DNA of 19,941 bases from CAZWHE01 sp964633825 (GTDB taxonomy: Bacteria; Planctomycetota; B15-G4; CAYZWU01). How positions within the stretch are numbered: the stretch's first letter is position 1; each line of letters starts with the position of its first letter. The stretch covers positions 1-19,941 of the forward strand of contig CAZWHE010000066.1 of NCBI GenBank assembly GCA_964633825.1, read 5' to 3'. Of the stretch, positions 15,686-19,941 are shown one piece after another. The notes beneath the pieces were generated by a model. The model ran no database searches. It saw only the letters and a program-made list of their open reading frames with translations, and was not told the origin of the DNA. Both the position numbers and the translations under genes were made by a program.

Positions 15686-16762
15686 GTGACCCAATCAGAA
15701 GAGATCAGAAAAGCGGCCGGAATCATTGTCTACCGCCTTGCCGGCCACGGTGGAAGCGGGCCTGAACCCCTCTTTCTTCTTCTCAGGAACGCCCGGCACG
15801 GGACCTGGGGATTCCCGAAAGGACATTGCGAAGCCGGCGAATCCCTCGAAGAGACAGCCGCCCGGGAAACCATGGAAGAAACAGGGCTTCGGAGGCTCGA
15901 GCTCGTCCCCGGCTTCGCGAAAGAAATCCGTTATCACACCGGCCCCGGCGAAAAGGGAGGGTCTGCCAAAGCCGTCCGCTTCTTTCTTGCACAAACCGGA
16001 CCCGGGAAAGACGAAGGAACGGTCCAACCCTCTTCCGAGCACAGCGAAATTCTCTGGGGAGATCGAAAGACGGCCCGGAAAACGCTTCAGTTCGACACGC
16101 TCCGGGAAATTCTGGACTGCGCATATTCCGCCATCGCCGAACATGCAAAATTCGAAAACAAGGACCGGCGGCGCGCTCTCGCTCTTCTCGACAGCCTTTC
16201 ATCGCCCGATGATTCCTGGCGGAAGCACAGCGAAAAAACGAGCCGCGTGGCTCAAGAGCTCGCTCATGAAATCGCGGCCCGGCGCCCCCGCCTTCCGCTC
16301 GATCCGGAGTGGATCGGAACAGCGGCCCTGCTTCACGACATCGGCCGGTCGCGCTCCCATGGAACATGGCATTCCCTGGAAGGCTTCAGATTGCTCGAGG
16401 AAATGCAGCTCGAACACCTTGCCAAGCCCTGCATTTCCCACTGGCTGAAGGGACGGCCCCGCAGCGAGCTCGAGAAAGAGCCTTTTTTTACCACCGATCT
16501 CCTGAACGAGCTCTTCGGCGGTCTCGATCTCGAGTCCATCACCCTGTCGGAAAAGATCATCGCCCTCTCCGATTCCCTTGTCATGCACGACCGGATCGTG
16601 ACCATCGAGACTCGTTACCGGGAAGCCCTGAATCGCTACGGCGACTCGTCATGGATGCGCGAAAACAGGGAAATATCCCTTCGCTTCCTCGGCGAGTTGA
16701 ACGCCCTTCTCGACAGGCCGGTTTACTCAATCTTCGGGCTGGAAGAGCGCTCTGACAAATGA
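15686..16762 (+). CDS. Nudix hydrolase - HD domain fusion protein
   Basis: This encodes 358 residues from GTG 15686. The N-terminal domain (about 8-145) is a Nudix hydrolase with a complete Nudix box at 46-68 (G-x5-E-x7-RE-x2-EE-x-G). Its context GTWGFPKGHCEAGE is typical of the diadenosine-tetraphosphatase (Ap4A) group. The C-terminal part (about 175-330) carries an HD phosphohydrolase pattern: His181, the HDIGRS pair His217/Asp218, His229, and Asp296 in IIALSDSLVMHDR. This resembles the HD domain of YqeK, which also cleaves Ap4A, although family membership is not certain. The pairing suggests clean-up of dinucleoside polyphosphates or other nucleotides. Its stop overlaps the ABC-F start by ATGA, so the two are coupled. 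The ribosome site is weak. Confidence 0.87.
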   Translation: MTQSEEIRKAAGIIVYRLAGHGGSGPEPLFLLLRNARHGTWGFPKGHCEAGESLEETAARETMEETGLRRLELVPGFAKEIRYHTGPGEKGGSAKAVRFFLAQTGPGKDEGTVQPSSEHSEILWGDRKTARKTLQFDTLREILDCAYSAIAEHAKFENKDRRRALALLDSLSSPDDSWRKHSEKTSRVAQELAHEIAARRPRLPLDPEWIGTAALLHDIGRSRSHGTWHSLEGFRLLEEMQLEHLAKPCISHWLKGRPRSELEKEPFFTTDLLNELFGGLDLESITLSEKIIALSDSLVMHDRIVTIETRYREALNRYGDSSWMRENREISLRFLGELNALLDRPVYSIFGLEERSDK

Positions 16763-18630
16763 CTCTCCTCACTCTCGAAAAGATCTGCAAGGCTTTCAGG
16801 GGAGAAACCGTTCTCCGGGACGTGGATCTCATCCTGCGCAAAGGGGAAAAGGCCGGTCTCGTGGGACGAAACGGGTGCGGCAAAACCACATTGCTAGAAA
16901 TCATCGCCGGAATCGCAGCGCCCGACACGGGGACGAGGCGCGTGACCGGAACTCCTTCGATCGGTCTCATCAAGCAGGAAGAAGATTTCGGCGGAAACGC
17001 CACTCTTCTCGAGGCGGCCTCGCAGGGTCAAAAAAGGATCAGAACGATCGAAAGGGAGATGGCCCGCATCTCCGAATCGATCGAGAACGCCGCCAAAGAG
17101 GATCTGGACCGTCTCGTCCTTCGCCAGACCGACCTGGAAGAACAGTACCGCTTCGCAGGCGGGTACACGGGACCGGCGCGCGTCCGATCGGTCCTGTCCG
17201 GCCTCGGTTTTCACGAAAGCCAGTTCCCCCTTTCGCCGGCCCGGCTCTCCGGCGGGGAGGTCAAGCGCCTGCAGATCGCGACTCTCCTTCTCGGCGGACA
17301 CGAGCTTCTCCTCCTCGACGAACCCGGAAACCACCTCGATATCCGCGGGCTCGAATGGCTCACACACTACCTCAAGGATTACAAAGGCGCCCTCGTCATG
17401 GTTTCCCACGACAGGTATCTTCTCAACGCCCTCTCCGACAGGATCATCGAGATCGAAGAGGGACGGCTCGAATCGTTCACCGGAAACTACGATTCTTATA
17501 TTGCCGGGAAAGAGCGCGCTCGGGAAAAAGTCCGGAAAGAGCTGGAGATGAGAAAGCGACTCGTCGCCAGGGACGAAGAGTTCATTCGCCGCAACTTTTA
17601 CGGGCAGAAAGCACGCCAGGCCAAGTCACGGCAGAAACGTCTCGATCGGCTGGAGCCGGTCGAGAAGGTTCGCGCCGACCGGGAACTGAAGTTTCGGTTT
17701 TCGGCCGGCCGCCCGTCGGGCGAAAGGGTGCTCACCATGGAAAGCGCCGCGGCTTCCCATGGCGACAAGATCTTTTTCAAAGACCTCGATCTCTCCCTGG
17801 AAAAGGGCGACAGACTCGGCATTATCGGCCCCAATGGATGCGGCAAATCCACGCTTCTCCACATCATTCTCGGCAGCCACGATCCCGCCGCCGGAAAGAT
17901 TTCGGTCTCTCCGACGGTCAAGACTGCTTATTTCGACCAGCGCCTGAAAGAGCTTTCGGAAAACAGCTCGGTCATGGACGAATTGAGAAAGGAACGGCCC
18001 GCGATCACTGATCAGGAACTGAGGGACCATCTGGCTCGATTCCGTCTGACCGGCGTCAGTGTGGACAAAAAAGTGGGTCACCTTTCGGGCGGTGAAAAAA
18101 GCCGGGTCCTTCTTGCCAGGCTCGTTTTGAGAAAATCCAACCTTCTTGTCCTGGACGAACCGACCAACCACCTCGACCTGTTCAGCAGAGAAGCGCTGGA
18201 AAAGGCGATCATGGCCTATGAGGGCACTGTAATCATTGTGAGCCACGACCGGCGTCTCCTCGACCGGACGGCCACCCACATCCTCTCCCTGGACAGGGAA
18301 AGAGCGGCTCTCCATTACGGCAATTATTCGTCGCTCATGGAACAGACAGAAACCGGGGCCGCCGAGGAAAAAACCCCTGCTGTCAACAAAAGAGAGCGGA
18401 AGCCGGCCAAGAAAAGAAGAGGGCGGTCCCGTAGAAAACGGCGCTTCAATTTCAGCCAGCTCGAAGAGCTCATCATCTCGAAAGAAGAGAGGCTCGCCGA
18501 GATCGAGGATGCCTTTTACACCAAAGAAATCTACACGGACAAGAAGCGCTACGGCGAGCTCGAAGAGGAGCATCACGCTCTCAAAGACGAACTGGAAGAG
18601 CTCTACACGGAATGGGAAACCTGGTCCTGA
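16759..18630 (+). CDS. ABC-F family ATPase (Uup/EttA-like ribosome-associated factor)
   Basis: This encodes 623 residues with two ABC domains and no membrane segments. Domain 1 has GRNGCGKT (36-43), LSGGE (163-167) and Walker B LLLLDEPGNHLD (183-194), where Gly replaces the usual Thr of DEPTNHLD. The linker (about 245-315) is basic and helical (RNFYGQKARQAKSRQKR), as in the P-site tRNA interaction motif. Domain 2 has GPNGCGKST (357-365), LSGGE (442-446) and a normal DEPTNHLD (466-473). After an Arg/Lys-rich stretch comes a C-terminal coiled coil (about 555-623) like that of Uup. ABC-F proteins act on translating ribosomes; some give antibiotic resistance. A Uup-like housekeeping factor fits best. 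The ATG overlaps the stop of the Nudix-HD gene. Confidence 0.93.
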   Translation: MTLLTLEKICKAFRGETVLRDVDLILRKGEKAGLVGRNGCGKTTLLEIIAGIAAPDTGTRRVTGTPSIGLIKQEEDFGGNATLLEAASQGQKRIRTIEREMARISESIENAAKEDLDRLVLRQTDLEEQYRFAGGYTGPARVRSVLSGLGFHESQFPLSPARLSGGEVKRLQIATLLLGGHELLLLDEPGNHLDIRGLEWLTHYLKDYKGALVMVSHDRYLLNALSDRIIEIEEGRLESFTGNYDSYIAGKERAREKVRKELEMRKRLVARDEEFIRRNFYGQKARQAKSRQKRLDRLEPVEKVRADRELKFRFSAGRPSGERVLTMESAAASHGDKIFFKDLDLSLEKGDRLGIIGPNGCGKSTLLHIILGSHDPAAGKISVSPTVKTAYFDQRLKELSENSSVMDELRKERPAITDQELRDHLARFRLTGVSVDKKVGHLSGGEKSRVLLARLVLRKSNLLVLDEPTNHLDLFSREALEKAIMAYEGTVIIVSHDRRLLDRTATHILSLDRERAALHYGNYSSLMEQTETGAAEEKTPAVNKRERKPAKKRRGRSRRKRRFNFSQLEELIISKEERLAEIEDAFYTKEIYTDKKRYGELEEEHHALKDELEELYTEWETWS

Positions 18631-18666
18631 CAAGCCGGCCGGGTTTGTTGATTCGCCACGGTCTCT

Positions 18667-18714
18667 CCTTCATGACGAAGGGAGCTTGCTCCTTCATGAC
18701 GAAGGGAGCTTGCT
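18667..18714. repeat. Perfect 24-bp tandem duplication upstream of apt
   Basis: Two identical units, 18667-18690 and 18691-18714, each begin CCTTCATGACGAAGG and end AGCTTGCT. Each holds a short inverted repeat (CCTTC/GAAGG around ATGAC), and the junction adds GGAGC-TT-GCTCC. The second copy ends in the candidate -35 of apt. Confidence 0.95.
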
Positions 18715-18738
18715 TTGGCGAGGCAGACGTTATATAAA
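18710..18738 (+). promoter_or_regulatory. Candidate apt promoter
   Basis: TTGCTT (18710-18715, 3/6), a 17-bp spacer and TATAAA (18733-18738, 5/6) lie about 50 bp before the apt start. The -35 begins in the last bases of the second 24-bp repeat, so the repeat may have changed the promoter. Confidence 0.4.
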
Positions 18739-18785
18739 TACCAACTCATCACAAAAGCTGGTCTTTCATCCTCAGGAGGAGCATA

Positions 18786-19298
18786 GTGGATCTCAAAAAA
18801 TTGATTCGTGACATCCCCGATTTCCCCAAAAAGGGCATTGTCTTCAAGGACATCACACCCCTGCTCAGAGACCCCGCCGGTTTTAAAGCATGCGTGCAAC
18901 GATTGACCGAAATCGTCAAAGAGAGCTCTTGTGATCTCATCGCTGCAATCGAATCGAGAGGATTCCCTTTCGGAGCAGCCGTTGCTTTAGAACTGGGGCT
19001 CGGATTGGTGCCCATCCGGAAACCCGGAAAGCTTCCCTATTCGACGATCAGCCAGACATACGACCTGGAATATGGAACGGACTCCGTAGAAATCCATACA
19101 GATGCAGTTCAAAAAGGCCAGAAAGTAGCCATTATCGACGATCTGCTTGCCACTGGAGGCACAATGGCCGCAAGCTGCCGGCTCGTAGATTCTTTAGGCG
19201 GCTCTGTGAGTGTCTGTCTTTTTGTGGTGGAGCTCTCATTCCTGGAGGGGCAATCGAAATTGGCAGGCCGGAACATCCGGTCTTTGATCAGCTACTAA
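18786..19298 (+). CDS. apt: Adenine phosphoribosyltransferase
   Basis: This encodes 170 residues, exactly the usual size. The enzyme makes AMP from adenine and PRPP in purine salvage. It has IRDIPDFPKKGIVFKDITPLL (7-27), the adenine-pocket ESRGFPFG (56-63; Pro in place of the usual Ile or Leu), VPIRKPGKLP (75-84) and the PRPP loop VAIIDDLLATGGT (114-126). The start is GTG at 18786, with a strong AGGAGG seven bases upstream. It is preceded by its own promoter candidate and the 24-bp repeat pair, and appears monocistronic. Confidence 0.97.
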   Translation: MDLKKLIRDIPDFPKKGIVFKDITPLLRDPAGFKACVQRLTEIVKESSCDLIAAIESRGFPFGAAVALELGLGLVPIRKPGKLPYSTISQTYDLEYGTDSVEIHTDAVQKGQKVAIIDDLLATGGTMAASCRLVDSLGGSVSVCLFVVELSFLEGQSKLAGRNIRSLISY

Positions 19299-19395
19299 AC
19301 TGTTCGGACCGATCGGTTCTGTTTCGTCAATACACCAGAATTGCCCCAAGGAACCCCTTCTTTTTTCAATATTCTCATTAAAAACTTTACCAGGG

Positions 19396-19412
19396 ACCCC
19401 CGGGTTTTTTTT
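19396..19412 (+). terminator. Weak candidate intrinsic terminator downstream of apt
   Basis: A GC-rich ACCCCCGGGT stretch (19396-19405) runs into eight T residues (19405-19412). The stem is very short with almost no loop, so termination strength is doubtful. The position, about 100 bp after apt, fits. Confidence 0.3.
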
Positions 19413-19510
19413 CAACATAATACACTAGTGCTAATTATGTTAAGACAGAACGGCCCCACGGATTTATGGCGGGGAATTTGTGCGTATATGAATTATCGAC
19501 TTAGAATACC

Positions 19511-19538
19511 TTGACTATCCGTTAAAAATATTTATAAT
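19511..19538 (+). promoter_or_regulatory. Near-consensus promoter of the sigma-factor gene
   Basis: TTGACT (19511-19516, 5/6), a 16-bp spacer and perfect TATAAT (19533-19538) lie in AT-rich DNA. The transcription start would be near 19545, leaving a leader of about 55 nt before the GTG at 19601. Confidence 0.7.
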
Positions 19539-19600
19539 TTATATAGCCGTTACAGATTGTATTATTTATACTCTCCGGCCTACTGAAGGACTTTTTCTTA

Positions 19601-19941
19601 GTGGAAAAACATATGAAAAGCCAGCAGCCGAAGTCACCTCGGATGAAAAACCCTCCCATATCCCGAAACAAAAAATCTTCCATAAGAAACGTGATCAAAA
19701 ATTTATCCAAGAAAAAGACCTCGTCAGCCAAAAAAACACAGCTCATAACAAACAGAGGAAATTCTTCCGAGAAAGACCTCAAAAAAATCTGGGAGATTTA
19801 CGGAAAAACGGGTGACGCCAATATCCGAAACTTCCTTATCGAAAAGCATATGCATATTGTCAGGCACATTGCGGAACGCCTGATGATGACACTTCCCAAA
19901 TCGATCGACCTCGATGACCTGATATCGTGGGGCCTTTTCGG
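19601..19941 (+). CDS. Sigma-70 family RNA polymerase sigma factor, WhiG/FliA type (5' part, runs off window)
   Basis: The reading frame is open from GTG 19601 to the window end, about 113 codons. AAGGA (19586-19590) lies ten bases before the GTG, favouring it over the in-frame ATG at 19613. The first 65 or so residues are Lys- and Ser-rich and look disordered (SKKKTSSAKKTQ). They are followed by region 1.2/2.1 of sigma factors: WEIYGKTGDANIRNFLIEKH, then MHIVRHIAERL and LPKSIDLDDLISWGLFG. The last phrase closely matches FliA/WhiG sigma factors (LPxSVDLDDLxSxGxFG). Such factors direct flagellar or developmental genes; which one applies here cannot be told from the fragment. Regions 2.4, 3 and 4 are outside the window. 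Confidence 0.88.
   Translation, partial: MEKHMKSQQPKSPRMKNPPISRNKKSSIRNVIKNLSKKKTSSAKKTQLITNRGNSSEKDLKKIWEIYGKTGDANIRNFLIEKHMHIVRHIAERLMMTLPKSIDLDDLISWGLF

Larger units (their letters stand above)
19299..19600. other. Intergenic region between apt and sigma factor
   Basis: About 300 bp without a credible ORF, more AT-rich to the right. It contains a weak hairpin soon after apt (GGACC-GATC-GGTTC, about 19316-19329), a T-run preceded by a short GC-rich stem, and the sigma-gene promoter. Nothing else is recognised. Confidence 0.6.

Noticed and set aside
18610..18650. CCGGCCGG palindrome just after the ABC-F stop as a terminator
   Set aside because: An 8-bp palindrome with no loop, followed by mixed sequence rather than a T-run.
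18509..18811. 100-codon plus-strand ORF over the 24-bp repeats
   Set aside because: It overlaps the end of the ABC-F gene in another frame and the apt start; its repeated residues simply mirror the DNA duplication.

Overview
The window is a moderately GC-rich bacterial chromosome segment, densely packed and mostly housekeeping and metabolic. Several features point to a planctomycete or a nearby deep-branching lineage. The first gene is a glycine-linker protein ending in a prenyltransferase/squalene-cyclase-like repeat domain, a type I know mainly from Planctomycetes and related groups. Shine-Dalgarno use is mixed, with GTG starts and some weak sites. The last gene is a WhiG/FliA-type sigma factor with a Lys-rich N-terminus. 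The phylum is an inference; no rRNA is present to settle it.

Layout. 1-1211 (+): 3' end of the repeat-domain protein. 1242-2861 (-): a TPR protein followed 6 bp later by rpsT. 3054-4553 (+): def and ribF, 6 bp apart. 4607-4681 (+): tRNA-Phe(GAA) with an encoded CCA and a near-consensus promoter. 4686-5477 (-): a sirtuin. 5478-5874: an AT-rich palindromic promoter island and a small basic hypothetical protein (+).

5875-14441 (-): eight tightly spaced genes that look like one operon. In transcription order they are acyl-CoA dehydrogenase, meaB, B12 mutase large subunit, B12-binding subunit, a second acyl-CoA dehydrogenase, an MBL-fold hydrolase, a cyclophilin lipoprotein and a LeuC-like protein. 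A good promoter (TTGACC-17-CATAAT) lies at 14672-14700. A 13-bp palindrome overlaps its -10. The operon looks like a cobalamin-dependent acyl-CoA rearrangement and oxidation module with its G-protein chaperone. It has no epimerase or propionyl-CoA carboxylase, so the substrate is not proven. Its terminal LeuC-like gene has lost most catalytic and iron-sulfur motifs.

14729-15646 (-): pyrK, whose last 12 codons and stop lie in a 28-bp-arm hairpin that looks like a mobile REP-type palindrome. 15686-18630 (+): a Nudix-HD fusion overlapping by ATGA an ABC-F ATPase. 18786-19298 (+): apt, behind a 24-bp tandem duplication. 19601-end (+): the sigma factor start, with a near-consensus promoter.

The most noteworthy signals are the degenerate LeuC-like protein inside a B12 mutase operon, the hairpin that supplies the end of pyrK, the triplicated 22-bp end of an acyl-CoA dehydrogenase gene, and the Nudix-HD/ABC-F pair. 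I see no CRISPR array, no transposase gene and no recognisable defence system.
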